Shown: positions 16,468 through 24,718 of the stretch, in pieces | Layout: each line of letters starts with the position of its first letter | Position numbering within the stretch: position 1 is the stretch's first letter | DNA from: DATMXT01 sp963662765 | Lineage (GTDB): Bacteria > Bacillota > Clostridia > Oscillospirales > Feifaniaceae | Length of the DNA stretch: 64,000 nt | Reading direction: 5' to 3' | Assembly (NCBI GenBank): GCA_963662765.2 | Contig: CAXXUP010000008.1 | Location: forward strand, 248,001-312,000 | The notes under the pieces: generated by a model | Databases searched by the model: none | What the model was told of the DNA's origin: nothing | The model's input: the letters and a program-made list of their open reading frames with translations, nothing else | Program-made: the position numbers and the translations under genes

Positions 16468-18417
16468 TTAATTTTCCTCCTCATTTGTAATAAGGTTATG
16501 ATATTTTGTCTTTACTTTTAACGGGTTGAATGGACGACCGCCGTCCTCATAGAACTTGCCGAAGAACTCGACATACTGGAGGCGGCTGGTGTGGACGTAA
16601 GAGCCCAGCACATTGAGTGCGAAGTTCAGCGCATGTCCGGCAATAAACACCAACACAAAGACAATGATGCCGACGACCGAATTGCCAATCAAGGCGCCCA
16701 TCGTATTGAAAACGCTGGCGATGACGGCTGAGGCGATGCCGAGCGCCATAAGGCGCGAATACGACAGCACGTCGCCCAAGTAACTTGTGATCGAATACAG
16801 ATGAAGTACGCCTGAGAAGAGCCTCGCAATGATGTTTTTCTTGTCGCGCCCATGGGTCAGCACGAGGCCGGCGGCGCCGGCGCCCAGCACATATTTGCCC
16901 CATGGCAAGCCGAGTCCCATGAAGCCGATGCCTGCGAAGACGACATACCAGAAGCCGATGTCATACAGCGCACCCAGTGCGTCGCCGTCCTTGATCATAA
17001 TGTACGCCTTGACGCCCATGCCCACGATAAGTTGGAAGGCACCGAGGCCGCAGCAAATGGCGAGCATTGTGATGGGCTCGTCGATGGGGCTGAACAACGT
17101 CGGAAGTGTGACGGTTTTTCCAAGGAAGGTGGAGGTGAAAATCGGAATGGCATCCCCGAAGAAACTTCCGAAGATCGCGCCAAATATGGTGGTCGACAGG
17201 CCGCCGTGAATAAACAGTGTGTAAAGGTTCTTGGCAAACCCCTGCGGCTTCGTCTTTTTCAGCATGATATAGCCGATGGCCATCATCATGAGCCCATAGC
17301 CAATGTCGGCGAACATGAGCCCAAAGTATATGAAAAAGAAGGGAGCCATAACGGTGTTTGGATCGAACCGGCCATAGGCCGGCAGGCTGTACAGCTCAGT
17401 GACCATCTCGTAGGGCTGCACAAGCTTATTGTTCTTGAGGAGCACCGGCGGGTCTTCATCCGCCGTAACATCATCAAGCTCCATGGCCACGGTAAAAGCG
17501 GCAGAAAGGTCGGCATAGAGCTTCTCGGTCAACTCTTCCGGCACATAACCGGTGAGGTAAAACACGCTGTCGGCCCGAAGCAGCATCGCTACGGCCTCGG
17601 CTATCGCAATTCGCCCGGACAGGGTGTCGTAGAGCCGCTGAAGCTCAGGAAGTCTGCCTACCTCGGAGCGAAGCTCCTCGATATAGGCCTCCTGCTGACT
17701 GCGCAGAGAGGCGATCTGCGCCTCGATTCTTGCCTTTTCCTTTGCCGGTGTCTGCTTCGAATCGCGGAAGCTCAGCCGCGAGAATGAGAACTCCCGCAGC
17801 GCTTCCATGCAATCGTCGCAGGCACCCTTGTACATAAGCACGAGAGCATAGCTTCCGCTGTTGTCTGACGAGATCGGCTCGACATAGCAGGGCAAGTCGG
17901 CAATGCGACCCGGAAGCGTGGCGATGTCCACAATGGACGGGAAAAATCCAAACATCACATCGACTGAGGTACTTCCGCCCGTCGACAGCGGAACGTCGAC
18001 AGAAAGCCATGGCGTGAGCGCCGCTGCCTGCCCGTCAAGCTTGGCGATTTCCGCCGGCATGGCATCTCTCTTTTTCACAATGGCGAGCACCTTCTCGGCG
18101 CCTGCAAGTACGCCTTCGGACGCAGCCATTGCGGCATCCATTTCGGAGCCGGTGATGTTCGGTTTGGCGGTGAGGAGACCCTTTTTCTTGGCATATGGCG
18201 TCAGTGCGGCGATGGCACCGTTCACCCGTTCGAGATCGGAGCGCAGACGATACGTGTCGGCAGTGTCTGGAGTCGCCTTAAACCAGTCGAACTCCTCAAT
18301 TAAAGGCGACGCGTCCTTCATCTCGACGGCGCCGAAAAACGCAAGCTTTTTTAAAATGGCGTTTTTTTCAGCGCTCATGCCTGCGAGGGTCAGCCTCTTC
18401 ATGACTAGTTCAGCCAC
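16468..18417 (-). CDS. ntpI: V-type ATP synthase subunit I (a-type stator)
   Basis: 649 residues: a soluble N-half (about 1-330) with coiled coils and seven to eight transmembrane helices after it, starting near MAPFFFIYFGLMFADIGYG, the strongest family motif. It provides the ion half-channels next to the K ring and an arginine that displaces the ion. Its start overlaps the end of the H-type gene by 8 bases. Confidence 0.94.
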   Translation of the reverse strand: MAELVMKRLTLAGMSAEKNAILKKLAFFGAVEMKDASPLIEEFDWFKATPDTADTYRLRSDLERVNGAIAALTPYAKKKGLLTAKPNITGSEMDAAMAASEGVLAGAEKVLAIVKKRDAMPAEIAKLDGQAAALTPWLSVDVPLSTGGSTSVDVMFGFFPSIVDIATLPGRIADLPCYVEPISSDNSGSYALVLMYKGACDDCMEALREFSFSRLSFRDSKQTPAKEKARIEAQIASLRSQQEAYIEELRSEVGRLPELQRLYDTLSGRIAIAEAVAMLLRADSVFYLTGYVPEELTEKLYADLSAAFTVAMELDDVTADEDPPVLLKNNKLVQPYEMVTELYSLPAYGRFDPNTVMAPFFFIYFGLMFADIGYGLMMMAIGYIMLKKTKPQGFAKNLYTLFIHGGLSTTIFGAIFGSFFGDAIPIFTSTFLGKTVTLPTLFSPIDEPITMLAICCGLGAFQLIVGMGVKAYIMIKDGDALGALYDIGFWYVVFAGIGFMGLGLPWGKYVLGAGAAGLVLTHGRDKKNIIARLFSGVLHLYSITSYLGDVLSYSRLMALGIASAVIASVFNTMGALIGNSVVGIIVFVLVFIAGHALNFALNVLGSYVHTSRLQYVEFFGKFYEDGGRPFNPLKVKTKYHNLITNEEEN

Positions 18418-18730
18418 TGACGCTCACAACCTTTGCAACAATAATATCTATTGCCTTTTCCATGTTTTTTTGCGCCGCCCTGCGGATTTCGTCGCACCCG
18501 GCGGCGATTTCCTGCTGATGACGCCCGGCCTTTTCCTCGGCCGCGCTGCGGGCCTGCGCAAGCAGTTCCTCTGCCTTGGCATTCGCCTCGGCCAGGCTCT
18601 TCTCGTACAGCTGATCGGCCTGCGCCTGCGTTGTTGCTAGGGTCGCCTTGGCTGCTTCCGAAGCTTCCCTGCGGACAGCGGCGGCTTTCTCCTCTGCATC
18701 GCCCACAACTTTAAGCAATTCAACAGCCAC
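18410..18730 (-). CDS. ntpF: V-type ATP synthase H/G-type peripheral stalk subunit (E. hirae NtpF equivalent)
   Basis: A 106-residue coiled coil (MAVELLKVVGDAEEKA...), the first gene of the ATPase operon and partner of subunit E in the peripheral stalk. I choose GTG 18730 because the family begins M-A-(I/V)-E and GGTGGTG lies 5 bases upstream; an in-frame ATG at 18745 would add MGGEH but lacks a ribosome site. Gene order from here (F-I-K-E-C-G-A-B-D) is the classic one. Confidence 0.88.
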   Translation of the reverse strand: MAVELLKVVGDAEEKAAAVRREASEAAKATLATTQAQADQLYEKSLAEANAKAEELLAQARSAAEEKAGRHQQEIAAGCDEIRRAAQKNMEKAIDIIVAKVVSVSG

Positions 18731-18793
18731 ATGTTCACCACCCATCTTCGTAAATTTGCGTATTTATTAAGCCGCCCGGTTTTGGCGGTACTT

Positions 18794-18964
18794 TTCAAGT
18801 ATATCTCTTTGTTCAAAAAAAATCAATTGCATTAATTCATTTCATTAATAACCTCTGTATTTTTGGCGATTTTACAGCTTCGACCTTTTTAATTTTGTCG
18901 CTTTTGTACAATATTGCATACCGGAATCCATGACATACAAAAAAAATCGGCGGTTCAAGTATAT
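18794..18964. repeat. Direct repeat TTCAAGTATAT upstream of the V-ATPase operon
   Basis: TTCAAGTATAT occurs at 18794-18804 and 18954-18964, each preceded by GGCGG within a few bases. The first copy covers the -10 box of the ATPase promoter. It may be an operator or a duplicated promoter part. Confidence 0.45.
18798..18826 (-). promoter_or_regulatory. Candidate V-ATPase operon promoter
   Basis: On the minus strand TTGATT (18826-18821), a 17-bp spacer containing a run of T, and TATACT (18803-18798). It lies about 70 bases before the first gene. Confidence 0.55.
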
Positions 18965-19056
18965 TTATTCGGCGTTTTTGTGTGTTTTCTTTCAAGGTAA
19001 TTTTGTGAAAATGAGTTAAAAATTGTAAGCTTTTTTTAATTCTTATTAAGTATTAA

Positions 19057-19097
19057 AAAGCCGCGAAAACACGCCCCGAACGGGGGGTTTCGCGACT
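19057..19097 (-). terminator. Terminator of the small basic protein gene
   Basis: On the minus strand a long interrupted stem (GTCGCGAAA...TTTTCGCGGC, inner CCCC-GTTC-GGGG) is followed by TTTTTAATA. It lies about 120 bases beyond the stop at 19221. Confidence 0.65.
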
Positions 19098-19220
19098 TTG
19101 TCAAAATTGCTATTTTTTTTGCATGGCACAACTTTTAATCTCAAAATGCGGTTTTTTCGAATTTCGGGTTATTTGTTTAAGTCCCCTCAAACCAAAGGAG
19201 AAAGTCGCCCGAGTTATCCG

Positions 19221-19409
19221 CTACTTTCTCGCCCATCTCTTTTTTTTATGCGGTGTGCCGGCGGCTGCCTCCACGATTTTTTTTGCCTCCTCGACCAGCG
19301 TGGCCGTTGAGGCCGTCGCCTGCGGCTTTACGATGAATATGGCCTCTTCGAATAAGTCGCTTCCCGTGTCGCGAACGACTACGATATTTTTATTGAGCCC
19401 GCGCAACAT
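19221..19409 (-). CDS. Small basic protein of unknown function
   Basis: 62 residues, MLRGLNKNIVVVRDTGSDLF, then EEAIFIVKP, an Ala/Thr/Glu-rich helix and a very basic end (HKKKRWARK). AAAGGAGGGACGG lies just before the ATG, and a terminator follows, so the gene is real. The block IVVVRDTGSDLFEEAIFIVKP looks like a conserved small clostridial protein, but I cannot name a function. The first half could form a small beta-hairpin or membrane-peripheral unit and the tail could bind nucleic acid; both are guesses. It is divergent from dus. Confidence 0.7.
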   Translation of the reverse strand: MLRGLNKNIVVVRDTGSDLFEEAIFIVKPQATASTATLVEEAKKIVEAAAGTPHKKKRWARK

Positions 19410-19531
19410 ACCGTCCCTCCTTTGCCTTCAACCCTGTGCTATAGTGTTTTCCCATTAATGGGCGTTTATACCTCCCTTTGTTTTCGAATCGGTCCTGTCA
19501 CATAGCCAAACTGGCAAAAACAGGCTTCACA

Positions 19532-19560
19532 TTGCGCAGGCCCCGGCGATATGTTATAAT
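19532..19560 (+). promoter_or_regulatory. Promoter of the dus-sigma operon
   Basis: TTGCGC (19532-19537), a 17-bp spacer and a perfect TATAAT (19555-19560). Transcription would start near 19567, about 60 bases before the dus ATG. Confidence 0.65.
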
Positions 19561-19626
19561 AGCCGAGTAGCACATCTATTAGAATTTTGAAAGAGGGCGC
19601 CGAATTTTGCCGCGCCGCCAACTCAT

Positions 19627-20550
19627 ATGCCGATGATCACCCTGGCCCCGATGGCGGGCTTTACCGATAAGAGTTTTCGTGCCCTCTGCCTTGAGCTCGG
19701 GGCCTGTGCGGTGACCACGGAAATGGTCAGCGCCAAGGCCCTGACCTTCGGAGATAAAAAATCAATTAGGCTTGCAATCCCCGGGGATGCCCGCTGTGCC
19801 ATTCAGCTTTTTGGCAGCGAACCCGCTGTTATGGAGGGGGCTGCCGTCATCGTGACAGCACTCTCCCCCGCCGCCATCGACATCAACATGGGCTGCCCTG
19901 TGCCCAAAGTCTGCGCAAACGGCGAGGGAAGCGCCCTCATGCGAAATCCAGACCTGATCTGTCATCTCGTGGAAGCCGCCCGCAAAAGCGGACTTCCGGT
20001 GACCGTCAAGCTGCGGGCCGGTATCGACGGGGTCAAAAATGCGCCGGAGTGCGCAAAGGCTGCCGAGGCAGGCGGTGCGATTTCCGTCACGGTGCACGGC
20101 CGGCTGCGGGAGCAGATGTACCAGCCCGGCACTGTCGATACGGCAGTCATCTCGGCCGTCAAACGGTCGGTCTCCATTCCGGTCTACGCCAATGGTGACA
20201 TCTGGACGCCCGCCGACATGGCGGATATGCTTCGGGAGACCGGGGCCGACGGCGTCATGATCGGCCGTGCGGCGCTCGGAAATCCGGCCATATTCAGAGA
20301 ACTTGCCGGTGGAGCTCCAGCCGACGGGGCGGAGCGCATGGCACTCTGCTGTCGGCACATCGCTGCCATGGTGGCCGACAAGGGTGAAGGACTTGCCATG
20401 CGGGAGGCACGCGCCCATCTGTGCTGGTATTTCAGAGGCGTTCGCGGTGCCGCGGCGCTGCGGGCTAGGGCAGTGCGGCTTGAGACGTTTTCCCAGTTTA
20501 AAGAGCTTATGGAGGAGGTGGAATTCGATGAGCCAATTGACCGAGCTTGA
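19627..20550 (+). CDS. dus: tRNA-dihydrouridine synthase
   Basis: A 307-residue flavin enzyme that reduces uridines of the tRNA D-loop. Visible: the N-terminal APMAGFTDKSFR, the catalytic Cys90 in DINMGCPVPKV, the G-S-ALM and VKLRAGID phosphate-binding strands, TVHGR, and YANGDIWTPADM with GVMIGRAALGNP of the FMN-binding TIM barrel. It belongs to the DusB-like branch common in Firmicutes. It overlaps the sigma factor gene by 23 bases, so the three following genes may share its promoter. Confidence 0.94.
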   Translation: MPMITLAPMAGFTDKSFRALCLELGACAVTTEMVSAKALTFGDKKSIRLAIPGDARCAIQLFGSEPAVMEGAAVIVTALSPAAIDINMGCPVPKVCANGEGSALMRNPDLICHLVEAARKSGLPVTVKLRAGIDGVKNAPECAKAAEAGGAISVTVHGRLREQMYQPGTVDTAVISAVKRSVSIPVYANGDIWTPADMADMLRETGADGVMIGRAALGNPAIFRELAGGAPADGAERMALCCRHIAAMVADKGEGLAMREARAHLCWYFRGVRGAAALRARAVRLETFSQFKELMEEVEFDEPIDRA

Positions 20551-21148
20551 CGACCTCGAACTGGTACAGTCGGTCGTGAGCGGCAACAAGGGGAATTTTG
20601 CAGAGCTTGTTCGCCGCTATCAGCACAAGGTCTTTTCCACCGCGCTTCGCATGAGCTGCTCTCGCGAGGATGCCGAGGATATCGCGCAGGAAGTATTCCT
20701 GAAAGTATATATCGGACTTCCCCGTTTTCGTGCCGAAAGTAATTTCTCTACATATTTATATAGAGTAGCCATGAACACCGCCATTGACCATCTGCGGCGC
20801 AAGGGTGCCATGCCGGATACGACCTCGCTCTACCGCGATAGTGAAGACGGCGGTTATGTCATTGAACCGGAGGACCCCGCCCCCTCCCCACTGTCGGCGC
20901 TCGAGGAGCAGGAGCGAAACGCGGTGCTTCGGTCGGCCATCGAAGCGCTGCCCGTCAACCACCGCGAAATGATCGTGCTGCGGGACGTCAACGGACTATC
21001 CTATGAGGAGATCGGAAAAATCCTGAACCTCGGCGAGGGCACCGTAAAATCCCGCATCAACCGAGCTCGCGCGCGGCTGCGCCGCGACCTTTTGGCCTTT
21101 GGGAACTTTTTTACTCCAGATCAGTCTAATGTAACGGAAAGGGGGTGA
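20528..21148 (+). CDS. RNA polymerase ECF-type sigma factor (SigE/SigW-like)
   Basis: A 206-residue sigma-70 family protein: region 2 (about 20-90; AEDIAQEVFLKVY, FSTYLYRVAMNTAIDHLRR) and region 4 (about 140-190; LPVNHREMIVLRDVNGLSYEEIGKILNLGEGTVKSRINRA, split here by function into -35 recognition helices). No regions 1.1 or 3, so ECF group. The start at 20528 is chosen because GGAGGAGGTGG lies just upstream inside dus and the protein begins with the usual ECF N-terminus. The putative anti-sigma gene follows within 10 bases. The regulon cannot be seen. Confidence 0.93.
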   Translation: MSQLTELDDLELVQSVVSGNKGNFAELVRRYQHKVFSTALRMSCSREDAEDIAQEVFLKVYIGLPRFRAESNFSTYLYRVAMNTAIDHLRRKGAMPDTTSLYRDSEDGGYVIEPEDPAPSPLSALEEQERNAVLRSAIEALPVNHREMIVLRDVNGLSYEEIGKILNLGEGTVKSRINRARARLRRDLLAFGNFFTPDQSNVTERG

Positions 21149-21153
21149 GCGGT

Positions 21154-21975
21154 GTGAATCCACAGGATATTCAGAATATGAACGACGCATGGGAAGACGA
21201 GCTGCAGTTGTATGCGCCGCTCACCATCGAAGAGGCTCCGGAGAATTTTGTGGAGCGGGTCATGGCTCGCATCAACGGGATTGACAACTTTACCGTCGTC
21301 ACGGAGCCTGTCGTATCGGTCCCCCGCCATACCGGCGGACGCATACGACGCATTTTCCCGATTGCAGCGACCGCAGCCGCAGTCATGCTGCTCTTTGCCA
21401 TGCCGGCCCTACGGCGCGGCGGGCTTACGGGTCTTAGTGCTCCAGACACAGCGACCCCCTCCGCACTCGAAAACGCCGAAACCCCAAAAGCGGCGACCCG
21501 ACAGTACGGTGGGGAGGATGGCAGCACAGAGGACAGCGAGGAAAAGGCCGACACAATCACCTCGTTTGATGCCTCTTCTATCGCAGGGATTGCCCCCGAG
21601 GAAGGTGCGTTGCCACAGGAGAGTCCGGCTGAAAGTAAGGAAGCCGACAACGGACTTCCGACTCCCTTCAAGTCCGCTCTGTCGCGGAGCGGCGGCGGTA
21701 CGATCGACGCCGGGGAGGGCAAGGACTATTGCCTGCTCTATGGTGCGACCAGCCGGCCGGCCGGAATTGCGTTTTGCGTAATCCTCGAGGGGGGCACCCC
21801 ACCCGAAGATGTGCTGCCGGTCGTTCCGAGCCAGTACCTCGTCACGTCCGAACAGCTTGAAGCACTGCTCACAGAGCAGCCGGAGGGTGTGGAACCCCAG
21901 TACGTCGAAGAGGGACTGACCCCGTCGGCCACCCTGGGACTTGTCATCATCAAACAGCCATCTTCTGACGATTAA
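21154..21975 (+). CDS. Putative membrane-bound anti-sigma factor
   Basis: 273 residues: a short cytoplasmic part (1-65), one transmembrane helix (about 67-84) and an outer region with a low-complexity Ser/Thr/Glu/Pro linker (about 90-180) and a compact C-terminal domain (FCVILEGGTPPEDVLPVVPSQ). The call rests on position directly after the sigma gene and on topology. There is no HxxxCxxC zinc motif, so it is not a standard ZAS anti-sigma. GTG 21154 is chosen for its 8-base distance from AAAGGGGG; GTG 21145, overlapping the sigma stop, is the alternative. A strong terminator ends the operon. Confidence 0.65.
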   Translation: MNPQDIQNMNDAWEDELQLYAPLTIEEAPENFVERVMARINGIDNFTVVTEPVVSVPRHTGGRIRRIFPIAATAAAVMLLFAMPALRRGGLTGLSAPDTATPSALENAETPKAATRQYGGEDGSTEDSEEKADTITSFDASSIAGIAPEEGALPQESPAESKEADNGLPTPFKSALSRSGGGTIDAGEGKDYCLLYGATSRPAGIAFCVILEGGTPPEDVLPVVPSQYLVTSEQLEALLTEQPEGVEPQYVEEGLTPSATLGLVIIKQPSSDD

Positions 21976-21980
21976 TAAAA

Positions 21981-22012
21981 AGCGCCCGGGTTTTATTCCC
22001 GGGCGTTTTATT
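21981..22012 (+). terminator. Terminator of the dus-sigma-anti-sigma operon
   Basis: CGCCCGGG with CCCGGGCG (21982-21989 and 21997-22004), 7-base loop, followed by TTTTATTTTT. Confidence 0.85.
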
Positions 22013-22080
22013 TTTGCATTGACGGCGCTAAATTTGGCTTCTATACTGGAAATGCAGCCAAAAGAGCTTGGAGGTGTGCC

Positions 22081-22578
22081 ATGATTTTCAGGGATGCGCG
22101 ACCTGAGGACGCGAAGGAGCTCTCGCTCCTCACCTAAGAATCGAAAAAACACTGGGGGTACCCCGACGCATATATGGAGCTCTGGTCAAAAGCTCTGACC
22201 ATCCTGCCGGAGTACATAGAGAGGAATTCTGTCGCCCTCGCCGAAGAGGACAGGAAGATCGCAGGGTATTTCTCCCTCATCGAGGAGGAACCTGAAGAAG
22301 TGCTCACCGTCGGGACCTACCGGATGGAGGGCGGCTTCTATCTCGACAACCTCTTCGTCCGCCCGGATTACATAGGGCTTGGCCTTGGCCGAGCGCTGCT
22401 TGCCATAGCCCTCGAACGCTGCCGGGAGCGTGGCATCCATCTGCTGCATGTCTATTCTGACCCGCATGCGCAGGGCTTTTACGAAGCGATGGGAGTGGAG
22501 TGTCTGGGCGAACTGCCAACTAAAATTCCCGGCCGCAGTCTGCCGATCATGCTGTTTAGGCTACCTTGCGAAGACTAA
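22081..22578 (+). pseudogene. GNAT acetyltransferase interrupted by one in-frame stop codon
   Basis: From ATG 22081 (GGAGG upstream) the frame reads MIFRDARPEDAKELSLLT, then TAA at 22135-22137, then continues in the same frame as ESKKHWGYPDAYMELWSKAL to the natural end at 22578. The two parts join into an ordinary GNAT enzyme of about 165 residues with the acetyl-CoA motif VRPDYIGLGLGRALL and the C-terminal HAQGFYEAMGVECLGE. A single base change (for instance from AAA, CAA or GAA) explains the stop. Translation might restart at ATG 22174, giving 134 residues without the first helix. A sequencing error is also possible. Confidence 0.75.
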
Positions 22579-23546
22579 AGCATGCCCTTGCGCTTGAAAA
22601 ACCACATAAGGCCCCCCGCCGTCCCCGCCATGAGTAGTAGCGCCAGCGGATACCCGTACTGCCATGTGAGCTCCGGCATCACATGGAAGTTCATGCCGTA
22701 GACGCCTGCAATAAAGGTCATGGGAATGAATACGGAGGAAACCACGGTCAACACCTTCATGGTGGCGTTCAAACTATTGCTCTGGTTGGCCATATAGAGC
22801 TCTGCCAGCGAGTTCAGCATGTCAAGGCAGACGTCGGCCTCGGTTGCCAGCGCCGTGACGTTGGCCGAGAGGTCCCGCATGTAGGGTGTTACCGCGGTGT
22901 CCTCCCCCCGCGTCATAACATCAGTTGCAAGTCTGACCGTTTCCCGCATGGGGGTAAGCATGCGGCGCATGTTCATGACGGCCGATTTGACGTCATAGAT
23001 CTCCCTCAGTTCACAGCTCTCCTTCCCCGACATCAGCTTGGTGTCGAGCTCGTCGATACTGTCTTCCACGCTGGCCAGCAGACTGGCATAGTTATCGGCC
23101 AGCTCATCCATCATCATATAGAGCAGAAAGTCTACCCGGCTTCCCCGGAGCTTGCTGTGCCCCATGCGCAGATGTTCGATTGTGCGCACGAAGAAGCTCT
23201 CCTCGCCGTGGCAGACCGAGACGATAAGGTCTGTCCAGACCAGCAGATGCACCTGCCGCACTACCGACTGGCCGTAGGGCGAGGTGCGGGCGGCCGTCAG
23301 CACAATGTGAAAGTAGTCGTCGAACTCATCGAACCGCGCCCGCTGCTCCTCGCTGTGGAGCGAGGCAGCCGATAGCCGGTGTACACTAAGCAACTCCATC
23401 ATCTCGTCCGGGTCGGCCTCGCCGACCGAGTCGAGGTTGATCCAGGTCAGGTTGGTGCGGTCGGCTGCCTGCAGCGCCGCGCCAAGCGATGGAAAATCCT
23501 GGCCGGTCAAGTCGGCCTCGGTTCCGCACTCGTATAGTGTGATCAA
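22575..23546 (-). CDS. corA: CorA family Mg2+/Co2+ transport protein
   Basis: 323 residues: a large cytoplasmic N-domain with long stalk helices and two C-terminal transmembrane helices, the first ending in the signature YGMNF (about 283-287). CorA pentamers let Mg2+ enter down its gradient. The frame is open further upstream across the tRNA-Gly gene, but that part is antisense tRNA, not protein. TTG 23546, with GGTGGAG 4-6 bases upstream, gives the normal family length. The stop codon overlaps the end of the convergent GNAT pseudogene by 4 bases. Confidence 0.93.
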   Translation of the reverse strand: MITLYECGTEADLTGQDFPSLGAALQAADRTNLTWINLDSVGEADPDEMMELLSVHRLSAASLHSEEQRARFDEFDDYFHIVLTAARTSPYGQSVVRQVHLLVWTDLIVSVCHGEESFFVRTIEHLRMGHSKLRGSRVDFLLYMMMDELADNYASLLASVEDSIDELDTKLMSGKESCELREIYDVKSAVMNMRRMLTPMRETVRLATDVMTRGEDTAVTPYMRDLSANVTALATEADVCLDMLNSLAELYMANQSNSLNATMKVLTVVSSVFIPMTFIAGVYGMNFHVMPELTWQYGYPLALLLMAGTAGGLMWFFKRKGML

Positions 23547-23560
23547 ATTTCTCCACCCTC

Positions 23561-23588
23561 TTGTTTTTTTCCCATAATGTGATATACT
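23561..23588 (+). promoter_or_regulatory. Promoter of tRNA-Gly
   Basis: TTGTTT (23561-23566), a 16-bp spacer and TATACT (23583-23588), about 18 bases before the mature tRNA 5' end. Confidence 0.5.
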
Positions 23589-23606
23589 ATTCAACGCGAA
23601 ATATCC

Positions 23607-23680
23607 GCGGGTGTAGTTCAGTGGCAGAACATCAGCTTCCCAAGCTGAATATGAGGGTTCGATTCCCTTCACCCGCTCCA
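23607..23680 (+). tRNA. tRNA-Gly, anticodon CCC
   Basis: A 74-nt cloverleaf: acceptor GCGGGTG paired with CACCCGC, D-arm GTTC/GAAC, anticodon stem TCAGC/GCTGA with loop TTCCCAA (anticodon CCC, reads GGG), T-arm AGGGTTCGATTCCCT, and an encoded CCA end. All stems pair. A terminator follows within 5 bases. Confidence 0.95.
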
Positions 23681-23684
23681 ACAT

Positions 23685-23718
23685 CAGAGCCGTCAAATTC
23701 GACGACTCTGTTTTTTTT
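23685..23718 (+). terminator. Terminator after tRNA-Gly
   Basis: CAGAGCCGTC with GACGACTCTG (one mismatch), 6-base loop, followed by eight T (23711-23718). Confidence 0.8.
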
Positions 23719-23929
23719 CTTGTTTTCTGCAATTCGCCTGTATATTCACTTTTTTAGTAAGCAAATTCCGCAAAACACTCGTGCCGAAAGTTGCCTTAAC
23801 GGCTGCGTGCTGCTGATAAGTACGAATCACTGCGGGAAAGATTGGGAAACCAGCGCATGCTTTACTATTTGTATATCAAGCAAATGGACGCCTCATATTT
23901 TGTGGAAAATCATAGCCCTCTGACAGCGC

Positions 23930-24718
23930 TCATTCAACGATGTAGAGGTATCTGCTTGCAAGGCCTTTATCATAGAGGTGTTTTCCAAGCAAATCCTCTT
24001 TTCGTTTGCTCTCGTACAGATCCCAATTCCCCTCATTCATAAACTCTTCTTTGCGCTTTTTCAGCGCTATCAAAGATCTTTCGTACAATAATCGCTCGTT
24101 CTTGCTGTAATCAATTGTTTTGTAAGAGAATCCGTTCTTACTCAGAACGTCGGCGACTTTCGTATGATCGCTGCGAAGCGCGTCCCTGTCTCCAATCGTT
24201 TCTTCAAACAGGTACTGAGAATAAAACAAATACATCCTGTTGTTCTTAAGCCCATATAAATGACGGAGTAATTTGTCCAAGTCTTTGCTGAAATACAGAC
24301 TGTCAATGGATAGCGTGACGGTCGGTGTCAACTTATAATCAGAGATCCGGTCAATGTCTCCATTTATATAGGTAATCAATTGATCGTCTTTTGCCACAAT
24401 GTCGCGATTTAACTGATCAATGCCGATCCCCGAACACCCGTACTTCACTGCGAGTAAATTCAAAATACTCCCCGAACCGCATCCCAGATCTAAAATAGTA
24501 TCTTCATGTGATAGGGAAACTGAACTGAGAATAAAATCAAGCTGCTCTTTATCCATCATGTTAAACAGATATATTCTATATCCGTATACCTCTTCACAGA
24601 AGTCGAGATAAGCTTCACTTTTCGTTAGACGACCGATTTTATTGCCAAATTCATCTTTAACACCTTGAAGGCTGTTTTGAAGTAATGAATTATCATCCAT
24701 CCAAATCGCTTCTTCCAT
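23930..24718 (-). CDS. SAM-dependent class I methyltransferase, AT-rich
   Basis: 262 residues with motif I ILDLGCGSGSILNLLA (SAM-binding glycines), an acidic GIDQL at the end of strand 2, and NGDID in the motif II region. The N-terminal 60 residues are helical and the C-terminal part is rich in Lys/Glu and aromatic residues. The methyl acceptor is unknown. Codon use is AT-rich and unlike the neighbours, and the gene sits beside a tRNA, a common integration site, which suggests transfer. ATG 24718 is given; ATG 24700 (MDDNSLLQ) is nearly as likely because no clear ribosome site decides. No partner gene is adjacent. Confidence 0.8.
   Translation of the reverse strand: MEEAIWMDDNSLLQNSLQGVKDEFGNKIGRLTKSEAYLDFCEEVYGYRIYLFNMMDKEQLDFILSSVSLSHEDTILDLGCGSGSILNLLAVKYGCSGIGIDQLNRDIVAKDDQLITYINGDIDRISDYKLTPTVTLSIDSLYFSKDLDKLLRHLYGLKNNRMYLFYSQYLFEETIGDRDALRSDHTKVADVLSKNGFSYKTIDYSKNERLLYERSLIALKKRKEEFMNEGNWDLYESKRKEDLLGKHLYDKGLASRYLYIVE

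Larger units (their letters stand above)
18731..19220. other. Non-coding region upstream of the V-ATPase operon
   Basis: An AT-rich stretch with a promoter for the ATPase operon (18798-18826), a direct repeat (18794-18804 and 18954-18964) and the terminator of the small gene to the right (19057-19097). A second hairpin (GAGAAAGT with ACTTTCTC, about 19199-19236) has no T-run. I see no credible coding frame. Confidence 0.6.

Noticed and set aside
18746..19056. Riboswitch or structured leader before the V-ATPase operon
   Set aside because: The region is AT-rich with only short pairings; no conserved aptamer pattern is recognisable by eye.
20267..20527. Longer N-terminus for the ECF sigma factor inside dus
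   Set aside because: The added sequence is out-of-frame dus and unlike any sigma factor; GGAGGAGG lies directly before ATG 20528.
23547..23732. N-terminal extension of CorA reading VKGIEPSYSAWEADVLPLNY
   Set aside because: This is the antisense translation of the tRNA-Gly gene at 23607-23680, a known annotation artefact. CorA starts at TTG 23546.
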